Assembly: GCA_021740645.1 (NCBI GenBank)
Contig: JAIOZL010000018.1
Coordinates: 21,103 to 85,102, forward strand
DNA length: 64,000 bases
Origin: Bacteroidales bacterium
GTDB lineage: Bacteria; Bacteroidota; Bacteroidia; Bacteroidales; JAADJA01
Reading direction: 5' to 3'
Shown: one piece after another, positions 33,131 to 44,584 of the stretch
Numbering within the stretch: the first letter of the stretch is position 1
How the letters are laid out: each line of letters starts with the position of its first letter
Made by a program: the position numbers and the translations under genes
The notes under the pieces: generated by a model
The model's input: the letters and a program-made list of their open reading frames with translations, nothing else
Databases searched by the model: none
Told to the model about the DNA's origin: nothing

Positions 33131-35239
33131 ATGAGACGATCAATTTTTTCAAAAGAAATATTTGTTTTTGTAATCCCGATTATTCTGCTCATTGTTCTTT
33201 GCTATAATGTAAATGAAAGCAAACAAGCCACCCTTTCAACGGTCGACCCGGAGTACATCCATTTAATCAGTTCGATTAAAATGGCTAACGGGCATTTTTA
33301 CCTTCAAAGTATTGAAAACCCGGCAACCAGTTTATATTTGTTTGGGGCAATCACGGTTAAGCTTAGCTTTTTAATTACCGGGAAAGAGAAAACCCTTACC
33401 GATGATTTTATTCTTGATCCTGAAAAATATATTTTTAGCCTAAGGTATGCGCTTATCCTATTCACTTTTTTTTCTTTAATTATTGCAGGCATGTTAATTT
33501 ATAAATACTCAGGCAAATTGGTGGCTGTTTTTTTTCTTCAACTTGCTCCTTTTGTATCTACAAGCCTGTTGCTGTCAGCTAGTTTAATTTGCCCTGAAAA
33601 CCTTTTAATACCCATAACAATTTGGTATATAAGCCTCCTTTTTTTGCTGACCGGTAAGTTCACTACAGAAGTCAGGCTTATCGTTATGTTTGCTTTAGTC
33701 GTTAGCCTGGGACTGGCTACCAAACTCACTTTTTTTCCACTTTTTCTCCCCCCTTTATTTTTGTTCTCAAAAAACAAATACCGGTTTTACTACCTGGCAC
33801 TCAGTTTTGGGCTAATTTTACTTTTTGCATTTCCGGTCGTGCTCCAGTACGATAGATTTTTTAATTGGGTAAATGGCCTTATTTTTCACTCAGGGCATTA
33901 TGGTAGTGGGGATTCAAATATTATTGATGTAAATATATTTTGGAACAACTTCAGGAAAATAATAAGCACTGAAGTTCTTTTTTCAATAACCTGGATAGTG
34001 TTATTCCTGCACCTGCTGTATTCATTTTTCTCTGGGCATATACGGAATAGAAAATATTTATTTTTTTTGATCATTTGGATTGCTGTAACGCTGCAAATAG
34101 CCCTTTCTTCAAAACATTTTGCTATCCGGTATCTCACACCCTCTTTTATTCTGACCAACTATGTAATTTATGAATTGGGAATGTTTTACAAATCTGCTTT
34201 TAAATCTTATCTAAATTTAGTGTACGCGGTGATTTTACTGTTGATCATGGGATCAGGAATGGGTAAATTATACGGGTATAATAATAAATACAAGACTTTC
34301 AGGAATTCACGTATGGGAGCCCATAATTTTATCAAAGAAAATCTCGAAGGAAAACCCTTGCTGATCATTCCAAATTATTTTGGCTCTTCCACCGAACAAT
34401 ATTCTTTATATTTTTCAGCCAACTGGACCGGCAGGTATCGCCAACAATATTTCAAAAGGTTAAACTCCAAATTTCCTGGTACTTATTTTCATTTCCCCCA
34501 ACGTCGAATTTACATGCTTTGGGACAACACTACCACCTTATTTAACATTTTAAAGGCACACAATGAATTATACCTTTGTGCATCGCTCTATGATTCTTCA
34601 AGTATGGATGAACTGCTGGCAGAGATGAAAAACAAGCTCCTGTTTTTCAACAAGTTTGACGTGGAACTCGTTGAGATGACAGAGGTTTATAGGTCAAGAG
34701 ACGACGTGATTTGCAGGCTTCAGGTCGACAGCTCACAGTTGAATAGTTTCTATCATTATAAAGAAATTAAATTGGATATGGAAAACCCCTCCCAGCAAAT
34801 TCCGGAGGTGGATACCAATTTAAAATTTGAAATTCTCAACTATAAAAATCTGGATAGCACTCAATCGTTTTCAGGCAGGTTTTCTCAATCCCTGTGTAAA
34901 AATAGCCCTTGGGGAACGGGAATCATTATACAGGGGGTAAAGCAAGGCAAACACATTGAATCAGCTATATGGGTAAAATCCAATGATGAAAATTGCAGGC
35001 TGGCAGCTAAAACAGAAAACTCAGGTGACTTGTCCCTTTCGGGGAATTATGTGGTACAGAAAAAAAATGGCTGGAAACAGATTTTACTATCTTTTGATGT
35101 GGACGAAAAGATTGAAAAACAACCGTTGCGTATCTTCATTTATTATGTAGGTGAAAACCAGGCCTATGCAGATGATTTCACCGTTAAAGTAGGTAGTATA
35201 ATCTCTAAGCTGACAAATTTTTCCAGGGAAGAAATGTAA
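33131..35239 (+). CDS. Polytopic membrane protein, glycosyltransferase family 39-like
   Basis: The start at 33131 (MRRSIFSKEIFVFVIPIILL) begins a signal-anchor helix; an in-frame ATG at 33065 would add 22 unlikely residues. The ~702-aa protein has about ten transmembrane helices in the first ~370 residues, with an early acidic loop (STVDPEYIHLISSIKMANG, about 36-54) like the catalytic Asp-containing loop of GT-C enzymes. A soluble C-terminal region follows that may bind sugars. A GT39/PMT-like mannosyl- or arabinosyl-transferase is the closest recognisable plan; donor and acceptor are not inferable. Confidence 0.65.
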   Translation: MRRSIFSKEIFVFVIPIILLIVLCYNVNESKQATLSTVDPEYIHLISSIKMANGHFYLQSIENPATSLYLFGAITVKLSFLITGKEKTLTDDFILDPEKYIFSLRYALILFTFFSLIIAGMLIYKYSGKLVAVFFLQLAPFVSTSLLLSASLICPENLLIPITIWYISLLFLLTGKFTTEVRLIVMFALVVSLGLATKLTFFPLFLPPLFLFSKNKYRFYYLALSFGLILLFAFPVVLQYDRFFNWVNGLIFHSGHYGSGDSNIIDVNIFWNNFRKIISTEVLFSITWIVLFLHLLYSFFSGHIRNRKYLFFLIIWIAVTLQIALSSKHFAIRYLTPSFILTNYVIYELGMFYKSAFKSYLNLVYAVILLLIMGSGMGKLYGYNNKYKTFRNSRMGAHNFIKENLEGKPLLIIPNYFGSSTEQYSLYFSANWTGRYRQQYFKRLNSKFPGTYFHFPQRRIYMLWDNTTTLFNILKAHNELYLCASLYDSSSMDELLAEMKNKLLFFNKFDVELVEMTEVYRSRDDVICRLQVDSSQLNSFYHYKEIKLDMENPSQQIPEVDTNLKFEILNYKNLDSTQSFSGRFSQSLCKNSPWGTGIIIQGVKQGKHIESAIWVKSNDENCRLAAKTENSGDLSLSGNYVVQKKNGWKQILLSFDVDEKIEKQPLRIFIYYVGENQAYADDFTVKVGSIISKLTNFSREEM

Positions 35240-35402
35240 GGCAAATTGCTGATTACCCAACGTGTTGCATATATCACGTAATGTCTGCTTTTAATATTCT
35301 CAAAATATCAAACGTAGACCCTTTTTTAGTAACTCTTCCGCGATCTTCATTATTATGTTGAGTCAAACAAGCCCTATCCCAGGCATAGATTGAAATATTG
35401 CA

Positions 35403-38400
35403 TTAGTTGGCGAGCAGCACAATTTTACTTGTATGCATTTGTCCTTCGCCGCTAAGTTGTACAAAGTAAATTCCTGGAGGGATTAGATTCCCTTGCCAAG
35501 CTGTTCCATCCCAGCGAATTGTTTTATCTCCGCTCCGGAGGTATCCTGAATAAATGGTTTTCAGAAGTTGTCCCTGCAAATTTATAAGCTCAAGGGTATA
35601 CATTCCGTTTCTTTCCACCTTCATCGAAATATTCACCTCCCCGGAAGAAGGATTGGGGTATATTTTTGTGCTAAGCAATTGCTGAACTTCGGTAATACCA
35701 ATGGTAATATCATAAATCACCGTTTCGGAAGCCACGGATTCATTTCCTGCATGATCCACCGTGGTTACATAAAATTCAAGATAATTTTCTAAAGTCGAAT
35801 ATGAAAACTGTCTTCCGATGGTAGAATCTAATATTTCCCACCCACCGCTGTCATCTGATTTATAAATATTAAAATGATTAAAATCGTTAATATTAGGTTG
35901 GCTCCACTCAATTGTAATATGAACATCTGTGGCTGTTGTCCATCCTATTTGCATATCCACTGGTGGCGGGGGAATATCATCGATCGCACCAAAAGTTATC
36001 TGGCCATAATCAAGCGGCATAAATATTTCGGGGTTCCAGCAGGGCCAGTATCCATCAAATGCAGTTGGGTCGTCAAGTGCAAACAAGAAAAGACCGCTTT
36101 GATTATCCCCGTTTGGATTTATTTGCCAGGGTTCATCACTACCTAAAGGAATTACAAATTCGTACACGATATGCCCCGTGGCATCTGAAACTTCAATTTG
36201 CGGATTTTCCAGTTCAATAACTGTTCCTACACCTCCGGTATTGAATATCGGGCGATATTTGATTAAGTTTCCTGATGCATAATACACGGCCCAAAAATTC
36301 CCTTCGGTAAGGTCATCAGGCGGTGGATAGGTTCCATCATTATTGTCGTCTACATAAAGTGCAACTTCGTCGTGATCTTCGAGCACAGTATCGTTTTCGT
36401 TGATGCAGGCCACATACAATTCTGTGAGTTCAGCATTAGTTTTATAATACATGGTAACACTGCCCACGGGATTGGGTAAATTGTCATATTTGCCCAGAAA
36501 GTCGGAGGCATCAAGCATAAATGCATCATCCCATTCTCCGCTTGAGATGGTTCCATCAATTACCGGTGTAGTTCCGATGTAGGCACTTATTTCACCAGTC
36601 ACAAAACCATCGCTCATCCAACCATGAGCTACATTGGAATACGGGCTTTCAATTCCTGCTTCTATAATTATAGTAACCGCATAATAATAATTTTTAAGGG
36701 GGATAATCCCGGAATCTTCAAAACTGAAAGTAGTATTGGGTAAAACTGCAATGGGTTCCTCAGGGAAAAAATCTTCTAAAATTGATTTGCGGTAAATATT
36801 AAATCCATCGTATTCATTGGCATTATCACAAGCCCAGCTTAAATCTATTGATAAACCTGCACCCTGGGTAGCAACCAAACCATAGGGCGGATTCCCGGTC
36901 TCATACAGAGTAAAATCCAGGTTTGTTGTCTCGCCTTCAACCACAACAACATTTTCAGTGCTTACGGGGTAATACCCCACTTTTTTCGCTGTAACAGAAT
37001 AGGTGCCCTCCGGGATATACTTCATTTCGTGAGATCCATCCGATTTACTATAAGCGAAAAAATCCTGTAATTCATTAATCTCAATTTTTACATTTTTCTC
37101 ATCAGAGGTATTTGTAAGGTCTACTATTCCTGAAATTATTCCCCCATCGGGGTGTGAATCCACATTATATAGCAAACCTCCATTTCCAAATTCTCTGTTG
37201 TGAACAGCTTTACCAGTAACAGAGCAAAGGGTGCCATCCGGTGACATGTCAAGGGAATTGAATGATCCGGGGGTATTGATGGTAAAATATGGAACAGAAC
37301 TTTCTTTCCGGAACAGCCAAAAGTCGGGTTTAAGGTGATCGAGGGGTCCCCAACCGCAAGCTGCCATTAGTGAACCATCAAATGTAAAATCAATAGAACT
37401 TACCTCATCACCTGCATTCTGGAAAATCCATAAGGGCTCAGGAGACCATGAGTTAAAAAGATAAATCTCACCTTCATAACCGCCACTGCTTAAAAAAATA
37501 AGAGTACCTGCTGCAAGGGTATTCCCGTCACCTGAAACGCCCATTCCAAGAACCCAAACGGAGGTTCCTCCCCCGCCAACTTTATAATTCCATTTTTCAA
37601 AGTAAGTATTGTTTATTTCATCGTACTCATATACATGCACATTTCCACTATAATCTCCATTAAGTAAAATTCCCCCGTCGTAGCTGCATGCCGGATTACT
37701 TTGATTTTTGTAAAATGCGTTAAAAATCACTTCTCCGTTGACAGCATCCAGTACCCACATTTTATTCTCCCCCGGATATTGACAGAAAATCACTTTTGAA
37801 CCATCATCGCTACCGGTAAAAGCAACACCGTTACCTATAAACTGCACTGACCAATCTGGATCTGCTTCTCCAACTGTGTACCCATCCACAAATGAATTGC
37901 CACCTATGTTTCGGGCCAGGAACAACTTTGTTCCATCGGGATTGAGTTTAACACCAAGTATAGATCCGTCAACTATTTTTTCCCAGTAAACTGCCGGGGA
38001 GGTGTTGCTGAATACCTGCGCCACAGTATCGTAGCCTTGTGCTGCCCAGGCACCATCTTCCGTCAAATCAATAGGCCATTCCCAGTCGGTGTTAATAAAA
38101 CTTTCCCAAACAGGTGATGCACTGCTTTCATATAAGGAAGTGCGCATATCATTTAGCCACCACGACATAAAGGTTTGTCCTGTCGCGGAAGAAACCTGGA
38201 TGCGGGAACCCACTGCAGCTCCATCTGTGAAATTCCAGTTGATGTTTGCGTCTTTAGAATAATTTTCATTCTGGGTATTAAATGTGGCGGCTTCGTTATT
38301 GCCCATTGAAATCACATTTTGACTGCCCTGCTCTGCATCTGTAATTGTTTTAATAAGCCTGGCAGGAACATTTTGCCCAACGATCGAAAAACATGCGGTA

Positions 38401-38438
38401 ATGATCAGGATAGTTGATAAAAAGTAAGTTTTTTTCAT
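35403..38438 (-). CDS. Large T9SS-secreted multidomain protein (propeller, CarboxypepD-reg, Fn3, CBM9-like)
   Basis: The 1011-aa protein begins with a signal peptide (cleavage after SIVGQ). In order it has a PQQ/WD-like beta-propeller (about 90-430), a carboxypeptidase-regulatory-like domain (GGIISGIVDLTNTSDEKNV, about 445-520), an Fn3 domain (about 530-610), a CBM9-like domain opening TTPVIDGTISSGEWDDAFML (about 625-800), a second Fn3-like domain, and a type A T9SS sorting domain (KIYPNPSSGEVNISMKV to the end). It is exported to the surface; sugar or polymer binding is suggested by the CBM9-like part. No catalytic motif is seen. Confidence 0.85.
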   Translation of the reverse strand: MKKTYFLSTILIITACFSIVGQNVPARLIKTITDAEQGSQNVISMGNNEAATFNTQNENYSKDANINWNFTDGAAVGSRIQVSSATGQTFMSWWLNDMRTSLYESSASPVWESFINTDWEWPIDLTEDGAWAAQGYDTVAQVFSNTSPAVYWEKIVDGSILGVKLNPDGTKLFLARNIGGNSFVDGYTVGEADPDWSVQFIGNGVAFTGSDDGSKVIFCQYPGENKMWVLDAVNGEVIFNAFYKNQSNPACSYDGGILLNGDYSGNVHVYEYDEINNTYFEKWNYKVGGGGTSVWVLGMGVSGDGNTLAAGTLIFLSSGGYEGEIYLFNSWSPEPLWIFQNAGDEVSSIDFTFDGSLMAACGWGPLDHLKPDFWLFRKESSVPYFTINTPGSFNSLDMSPDGTLCSVTGKAVHNREFGNGGLLYNVDSHPDGGIISGIVDLTNTSDEKNVKIEINELQDFFAYSKSDGSHEMKYIPEGTYSVTAKKVGYYPVSTENVVVVEGETTNLDFTLYETGNPPYGLVATQGAGLSIDLSWACDNANEYDGFNIYRKSILEDFFPEEPIAVLPNTTFSFEDSGIIPLKNYYYAVTIIIEAGIESPYSNVAHGWMSDGFVTGEISAYIGTTPVIDGTISSGEWDDAFMLDASDFLGKYDNLPNPVGSVTMYYKTNAELTELYVACINENDTVLEDHDEVALYVDDNNDGTYPPPDDLTEGNFWAVYYASGNLIKYRPIFNTGGVGTVIELENPQIEVSDATGHIVYEFVIPLGSDEPWQINPNGDNQSGLFLFALDDPTAFDGYWPCWNPEIFMPLDYGQITFGAIDDIPPPPVDMQIGWTTATDVHITIEWSQPNINDFNHFNIYKSDDSGGWEILDSTIGRQFSYSTLENYLEFYVTTVDHAGNESVASETVIYDITIGITEVQQLLSTKIYPNPSSGEVNISMKVERNGMYTLELINLQGQLLKTIYSGYLRSGDKTIRWDGTAWQGNLIPPGIYFVQLSGEGQMHTSKIVLLAN

Positions 38439-38985
38439 AATGGTATTATTAAATAAATTCGTTGGTAAGTGCCCAAAATCAAGGGAAAATTGGACAGTAT
38501 ATGATAATTTTTATTCAAAAGAATAGAAGTTATTATTAAGAGCTAATGTATAAAAAAAATAGCTCAATACAAAGTGCATGAAATTATCCAAAAAAAATCG
38601 GAAGGCAGGTTACCGCTTTTCTGCATATTTAATAAATGCTGGATTTTGGTTTTTAAAATGAACCTTTAAAGCACCTGAAATAATCTTATTCAATGGTAAT
38701 TTTAAAATTATACATACAACCGGCAACTAATCACCGGTTTCATTATTGCGCCCCAATCGCAGGGGAGCCTGCGGGAGTTAGTTTCACCCTTAAACAAGTC
38801 TTACAACTTTTTGGGCTCAATTACGTAAATCATTCCACTAAAACATGTATGCCAGGCTTACCAACATGACAATTTTTTTATAACAAAGTCAGCTGTGTTG
38901 AACTTATAGGCCATTTGCTAAGGACTCGTTATATAGTCTTAACTCACACGCTGCATCTGACAGCAAAAATTATTGAAATGGAATT
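38439..38985. other. Intergenic region, no supported gene
   Basis: About 550 bp between the divergent surface-protein genes. No frame with family features is seen on either strand. It presumably holds both promoters, and it includes a short GC-rich patch near 38750-38785. Confidence 0.4.
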
Positions 38986-38989
38986 ATGA

Positions 38990-40420
38990 AAATTTAAAAT
39001 TGATATTCAGAAAATTCAAACCCAAATAAAAACAATTAAACTAATTTTTACAACACTTATGTTGATTGCTGGATACAGTATGCTGGCCCAGGTATCAATT
39101 AACACGGATGGCAGCAGTGCTGGTGCATCGGCTATGCTTGATTTGAAGAGCAGCAATAAGGGCTTATTAATTCCGCGTTTAGCGGGCAGCCAAAGAGAAA
39201 GCATTAGCAGCCCTGCTTCTGGATTATTGGTGTTTCAAACTGATGGCACATCAGGATTTTACTATAATGAAGGTACACCGGAAACACCTGACTGGCTGAA
39301 GCTGTCCGGCACATTGATTACCCAAATTGCAGATGCAGACAATGACACGAAAATACAGGTGGAGGAAATAAGCGATGAAGACATTATTCATTTCGATTTG
39401 GGTGGAACTGAAAAATGGCAAATGACTGAATCTCGTTTGGAACCCAAAAATTCTGGCAAATCGGTTTTTATTGGCGAAAAAGCTGGTGATAATGATGATT
39501 TATCAGATAATTATAATACCTATGTGGGATATGAAGCAGGCTATTACAATACCACAGGGTATCGTAATGTTTTTATCGGCTCTTCAGCAGGACGCAATGA
39601 AGCGGGATCAGAAAGATTATATATTAACAATTCATCTGATGACAATACATCTGCTCTCATTTACGGTGAATTCGACAATGAGTATTTGAGATTAAATGCA
39701 AATGTTGGGATCAACACTACTCCGTCAACAAACTACTAGCTGCATGTAGTAGAAACCACAGCAGCGAGTGACCGGCCAGCAATTTATGCACAACATGATG
39801 TTACAGATAACTGGGGTGTTGCAGTAAGGGGAAGATCTAGATATAGGTCAATATGGGGGGACGGCATAACTGCGTCGGGATCTGCTTATGGAGTTTATGG
39901 CACTGCAAGTGGTCCAGGAACAGGTACAAGGTATGGGGTTTACGGCTATGCTACCGGCGGGGCATCAGCCTATGCTGGCTATTTTTCTGGTAATGTTCAT
40001 GTTAATGGAACCTTTTCAAAAAGTGCAGGTTCATTTAAAATCGATCACCCCCTGGATCCGGAAAATAAATATTTGATCCACTCTTTTGTGGAAAGTCCTG
40101 ATATGATGAACATATACAATGGTATTGCCAAGCTGGATATGAACGGGAAGTCAGTCGTAACCTTACCAGTGTATTTTGATGCTTTAAACAAAGACTTTCG
40201 TTACCAATTGACAGCTATTGGTAAACCGGGCCTTGACCTGTATATTGAAAAACAAATAGTGGATAATAAATTTATTATTGCAGGTGGTGATCCGGGAATG
40301 GAAGTGTCATGGCAGGTAACTGGTATAAGGAAAGATCCCTATGCAGAGGAACACAGAATTCACCCTGAACTAGAAAAGATAGATGAAAACAAAGGGAAAT
40401 ACCTGCATCCTGAATTATAA
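38990..40420 (+). pseudogene. Bacteroidota surface/tail-fibre-like repeat protein interrupted by an in-frame TAG
   Basis: One frame is open from 38990 to 40420 except for a single TAG at 39737-39739 (TNY-stop-LHVVETTA). Upstream are a signal-like stretch (KLIFTTLMLIAGYSMLAQ) and LDLKSSNKGLLIPRL; downstream is a conserved ending DHPLDPENKYLIHSFVESPD ... VSWQVTGIRKDPYAEEHRI. The pieces belong to one well-known type of secreted protein with GNV/Y-rich repeats. The natural start is also unclear: the first ATG in frame (39059) cuts the signal peptide short, and an upstream ATG at 38986 is out of frame. Damage at two places argues for a pseudogene. Confidence 0.75.
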
Positions 40421-40798
40421 GGAAAGAGTATGACCAAAGCTATTAATTACGATGAAAAAGATAATCTAAAGTAATCTAAAAAAACCTCATATTAAGAATA
40501 TTCCATCGTCAGAGACGTGTAGTCATGAGGTTGCCCCATATTGTATTTGAATTTCCGGTTTCTGATAATTAATACCTAACGGCCTTACTTGCCCGCTAGC
40601 CTCACTTAATCCCAGTGCTGAGAGGAATTAAGGAATATGGTCAGCAAGAGGCACCTTTTGGCTCATTCGTTATTTCTAGAAAAGTTTGATTTGCTTCATT
40701 TGATTTCATTAAATAGTTAGGATTCTTTGTAAATTCATAAATTGACAAAAATTTGAAGTGAAAATGCGTATTTTGCAATTCAAATTAAAGCAAAAATT
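40421..40798. other. Intergenic region with one weak inverted repeat
   Basis: No gene is seen. AACCTCAT at 40483-40490 pairs with ATGAGGTT at 40525-40532 (8 bp, 34-base loop), possibly a weak terminator after the interrupted surface-protein gene. Confidence 0.35.
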
Positions 40799-42044
40799 AT
40801 GAGGTCGAAAATTTGGATATATTTTATTTTAATGGTGATGATTACTTCTTGTTAGAAGATAGAAAATAAATACGTTTATGTGGATGGTAAAGATATATGC
40901 TCTCCCCAGGGGGATCCATTGATGCTTAATGGGGTGAATTTGGGAAATTGGTTACTGCCCGAAGGATATATGTTTAAATTGCGAAATTGTAACTCCCCGC
41001 GTAAAATAGACCAGGCCATACGTGAGTTGATTGGCAATTCTGCAACCACAGCCTTTTTGGGATTCCTTTCTTGAAAATTACATCACCGAAGCCGTTATAA
41101 GGTGGTTATAGGAAGCAGGTGTAAATATCATACGTTTGCCATTTGATTATCGGTTATTAACGCATGATGATTTTTTGGGTAGAGATATACATGGGTATAG
41201 ATACCTTGACAAAGCTATTGAATGGTGTGAAAAATACAATATTTATGTGTTGCTTGATATGCATGCTGCACCGGGCGGCCAGACCGGTGTTAATATTGAT
41301 AACAGCGACGGTTATCCCTGGCTGATGGTGGATGAGGGAATGAAACAACAGGCTTGCGATATTTGGAAGGAGATAGCAAAAAGGTATTCTACCAATACCA
41401 CTATTATAGGATATAACTTATTGAATGAGCCTATTCCTCAATATTTTGATAAGGATAGCCTGAAACCCTGCTTAGAACCCTTGTATAAAAGAATTACAAA
41501 AGCAATTAGGCAGGTAGATAAAAACCATATCGTATTTTTAGGTGGGGCGGTTTGGGAAACAGATTTTTCTGTATTCTCTGAGCCCTTTGACGATAAATTG
41601 GTTTATACATTTCATAAATACTGGATGCCCCCTGAACAAATGGAAATACAAGAATATGTCGACTTCAGGGACAAATTTAATGTGCCCATATTGATGGGTG
41701 AAAGTGGTGAAAATGAAGATGAGTGGGTTAAAAACTTTAGAAAACTATTGGATAAGAATGGAATTCATTGGACATTTTGGCCCTACAAGAAAATGGACAA
41801 TACACGTGGCCCGATGAACTTTAATAAACCCGGAGATTATGAAAAATTTATTACATACACCGAAAGCGATAGAAGCACATTTAAGAAAATCAGGTTGCTG
41901 AAAGATAGTATTGCAGGAATTCAACCGGAAGAAGTAAAGGGATTATTAAATCAGATTGTTGAGAATAGCAAGTTTGAAAATTGTTTTCCAAATAAGGGCT
42001 ATTGTGATGCATTGGGATTGGAATTATCAAAGAAAGCTAATTAA
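40799..42044 (+). pseudogene. GH5-family glycoside hydrolase, pseudogene (two TAG codons and a frameshift)
   Basis: The frame opens with a lipoprotein signal (MRSKIWIYFILMVMITSC) cut by TAG at 40853-40855. It resumes with DGKDICSPQGDPLMLNGVNLGNWLLPEGY, then shifts frame near 41060-41075. It meets a second TAG at 41109-41111 and runs to 42044 with an otherwise complete GH5 core: IIRLPFDYRL, VLLDMHAAPGGQ, acid/base Glu in NLLNEP and nucleophile Glu in ILMGESGE. Endo-beta-glucanase or related activity was the likely ancestral function. Three independent lesions make it non-functional. The intact catalytic half suggests recent loss. Confidence 0.85.
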
Positions 42045-42238
42045 TTTACGAACCCTATGCGTTCATTGAGCGAATAGTAATAGGAACCCTTAAGGGTAAA
42101 GAGACTCATGATGGCTAAATACCAGCAGCCAGCAGTTCCTTCAACCAGAATAAATAATCTTCATTAAAATTTTGTCCCTTTGGTAATTCAGTCTATTTTT
42201 AACGTGTTATTAAAAGCTCGTATTCTTCACTTTGCAGC

Positions 42239-44584
42239 GTGAAAAACAAAAAACAAAAGTATATTTCAAGCAAAAGTTTAGCGGTATTATTCATTCTATT
42301 TTTTCTGTTTAAGGTTTTGTGGCTGGGCGCACAAGCCTGTACTTACACCTTAAGCATGCAGGATAGTTATGGCGATGGCTGGAACGGAGCTTACCTTGAA
42401 GTGTTTGTCAATGAAGGATTGGTGGGAACCTTTGCAGCTGTGGATGAAGGAAGCATCGAAGAAATTGATGTTCTGGAAGGCGATTGGCTGGAGCTTTATT
42501 ATACCTCTGGTGAATATGAAAATGAAAATACCTACCAGCTATTCAACCCCGGATGGAATACCGTTTTTGCCGATGGCCCTAATCCGGATACAGGAAATGT
42601 GTTTTCTTCTTTCCTCGATTGTGATTCCACCATGGTTCCCGGTGGTAATCCATGCACGGCTATTGTTATTGATACCGGTTGTTTTATAACCAGCAATATT
42701 GGCATGCCAGGTACAGGTAACAACCCGGGATGTGCCAACTTCCAGGGTGCCGACATTTGGTTTACTATTCAGGTGCCGCCTTCGGGTAACCTTAGTTTTT
42801 CGACTCAAAACGGAGATATAAATGATACAGGTATTGCTATCTGGACGGACTCCTGTACCAATCTTCAGCAAATAGGGTGTGATGATGATGGCAACAATGG
42901 CTATTATTCCTTACTCTCAGTTTACGACCTTGATCCGGGTCAATGGCTGTATGCCCAGGTTTGGGGTTATGGAGGAAACACCGGTTCCTTTGAAATGTGT
43001 GTAAGCGATTTGGGAACAGTAACATTAGAAAGCTCAACTCTTCCGATAATCGTGATCAACACTTTCGGACAAACTATTCCACAAGAAGATAAAATTAATG
43101 CCTGGATGGAAATTAAATACAATGGCCCTGACAGCCTTACATTTCTAATTGATAGTTCAAATGTTTATAATGGACACATAGGTATTGAAATCAGGGGAGC
43201 TACCTCAGCGGGGTATCCCCAAAAGCCATACAATATTGAAACCAGAACTGATTCCGGCTTAAATAACAACGTTTCTTTATTTGGAATGCCTCCTGAGAAT
43301 GATTGGGTATTGTTATCGAATTACAACGACCGTTCACTTATTAGAAATACACTGGCATTTAAACTTTTTGAGCAAATGGGTAATTATAGTGTACGTACAT
43401 GCTTGTGTGAGGTGATGGTGGATAGTTCATACAAAGGGGTTTATGTTTTTGGTGAAAAAATAAAACAAGACAACAACCGGGTAGATATTGCCAAACTACT
43501 TCCGGCTGATACATTGGATGATGAATTAACAGGTGGGTACATCCTTGAACAAAATTACTGGAATGCATCAAACAGTTTTTTATCAAATTATTCTCCCATA
43601 GATCATCCTGAATTTGATGTGCACTTTGTATATAAATATCCTAAAGCTTCAGAAATTAATGACCCTCAAAAGGAATACATAGCTGCTTTTGTGGATAGCC
43701 TGGAAACGGCACTTTACAGCGATGACTTTATGGATCCTGAAACAGGCTATAGAAAATACATGGATGTTTCATCTTTCATCGATTATTTCCTGGTAAATGA
43801 ATTATCCCGTAATAATGACGGTTTTAAAAAAAGTGTATTTTTTCATAAAGATAAATTTTCAAACGGGGGTAGAATGAAAGCCGGCCCCGTCTGGGATTTT
43901 GACTGGGCATGGAAAAACCTAAACTCTTGTTCAATTTTTCAGAATACTGATGGTTCAGGATGGGCACATCTCATAAACGATTGTCCAACCGATAACTATT
44001 CCTGTGGTTGGTATATCAGGCTTTTACAAGATAATTCCTTCGCTAATGAGCTTAGATGTCGATATGAGAATTTTAGGCTGACTATATTGGATTCCTTCTC
44101 TATTAATAATTATATCGACAGTATTCAAAATCTTGTTGAGGATGCACAGGCCAGGCATTTTCAAAAATGGCCTATTCTTGGTATAAGTGGCCCGGCGCCT
44201 GAAATTGGTGAAATTGCAACAACCTACAATGCTGAACTTGATACTTTAAAAGCATGGATTAATATTCGGCTTCAATGGCTGGATGCAAATATTCCGGGGC
44301 AATGCCTGTCTACTACTAGTATTGGTAAGAAATCGAATTTTCTTAATACTTTTATCTGTTATCCTAATCCGGCACTTGATGAAATTTCTGTTGAATGGCC
44401 AGGAAAGGTAGAGACAATTGGGTATACCATTTATTCTATAGATGGCTGCATACATAAGGAAGGCATTTTGAATAGTTCAGGTAAAACGAAAATAAACATA
44501 AGTGAACTTCCGGCGGGTATGTATTTTCTTTCAATTAAATCAACTGAGGGTATCCTAGTTGAAAAACTGATTAAACAGAATTAG
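42239..44584 (+). CDS. CotH kinase-family protein with T9SS sorting domain
   Basis: The frame begins at a GTG (42239) followed by a signal peptide (helix LAVLFILFFLFKVLWLGAQA). The 781-aa protein has an N-terminal DSYGDGWNGAYLEV-type beta domain (about 35-135) and a beta-sandwich pre-peptidase-like domain (about 140-265). A CotH protein-kinase-like domain (about 275-680) has NDWVLLSNYNDRSLIRNTLA, YKGVYVFGEKIK, GGYILEQNY and the metal-binding stretch GPVWDFDWAW. It ends in a type A T9SS sorting domain (FICYPNPALDEISVEW). CotH kinases phosphorylate secreted proteins in Bacillus; the substrate here is unknown. The GTG start should be treated with caution. Confidence 0.88.
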   Translation: MKNKKQKYISSKSLAVLFILFFLFKVLWLGAQACTYTLSMQDSYGDGWNGAYLEVFVNEGLVGTFAAVDEGSIEEIDVLEGDWLELYYTSGEYENENTYQLFNPGWNTVFADGPNPDTGNVFSSFLDCDSTMVPGGNPCTAIVIDTGCFITSNIGMPGTGNNPGCANFQGADIWFTIQVPPSGNLSFSTQNGDINDTGIAIWTDSCTNLQQIGCDDDGNNGYYSLLSVYDLDPGQWLYAQVWGYGGNTGSFEMCVSDLGTVTLESSTLPIIVINTFGQTIPQEDKINAWMEIKYNGPDSLTFLIDSSNVYNGHIGIEIRGATSAGYPQKPYNIETRTDSGLNNNVSLFGMPPENDWVLLSNYNDRSLIRNTLAFKLFEQMGNYSVRTCLCEVMVDSSYKGVYVFGEKIKQDNNRVDIAKLLPADTLDDELTGGYILEQNYWNASNSFLSNYSPIDHPEFDVHFVYKYPKASEINDPQKEYIAAFVDSLETALYSDDFMDPETGYRKYMDVSSFIDYFLVNELSRNNDGFKKSVFFHKDKFSNGGRMKAGPVWDFDWAWKNLNSCSIFQNTDGSGWAHLINDCPTDNYSCGWYIRLLQDNSFANELRCRYENFRLTILDSFSINNYIDSIQNLVEDAQARHFQKWPILGISGPAPEIGEIATTYNAELDTLKAWINIRLQWLDANIPGQCLSTTSIGKKSNFLNTFICYPNPALDEISVEWPGKVETIGYTIYSIDGCIHKEGILNSSGKTKINISELPAGMYFLSIKSTEGILVEKLIKQN

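Noticed and set aside
38439..38985. Possible tRNA or rRNA in the larger intergenic gaps
   Set aside because: I looked for the T-loop GTTCGAATC-type motif and cloverleaf arms in the gaps and saw none that I would support.
39737..41111. In-frame TAG codons read as a recoded amber code
   Set aside because: TAG is the natural stop of other intact genes in the window (for example the ATPase at 131-1231 and the aminopeptidase at 19367), and the GH5 gene also has a frameshift. Pseudogenes explain it better.
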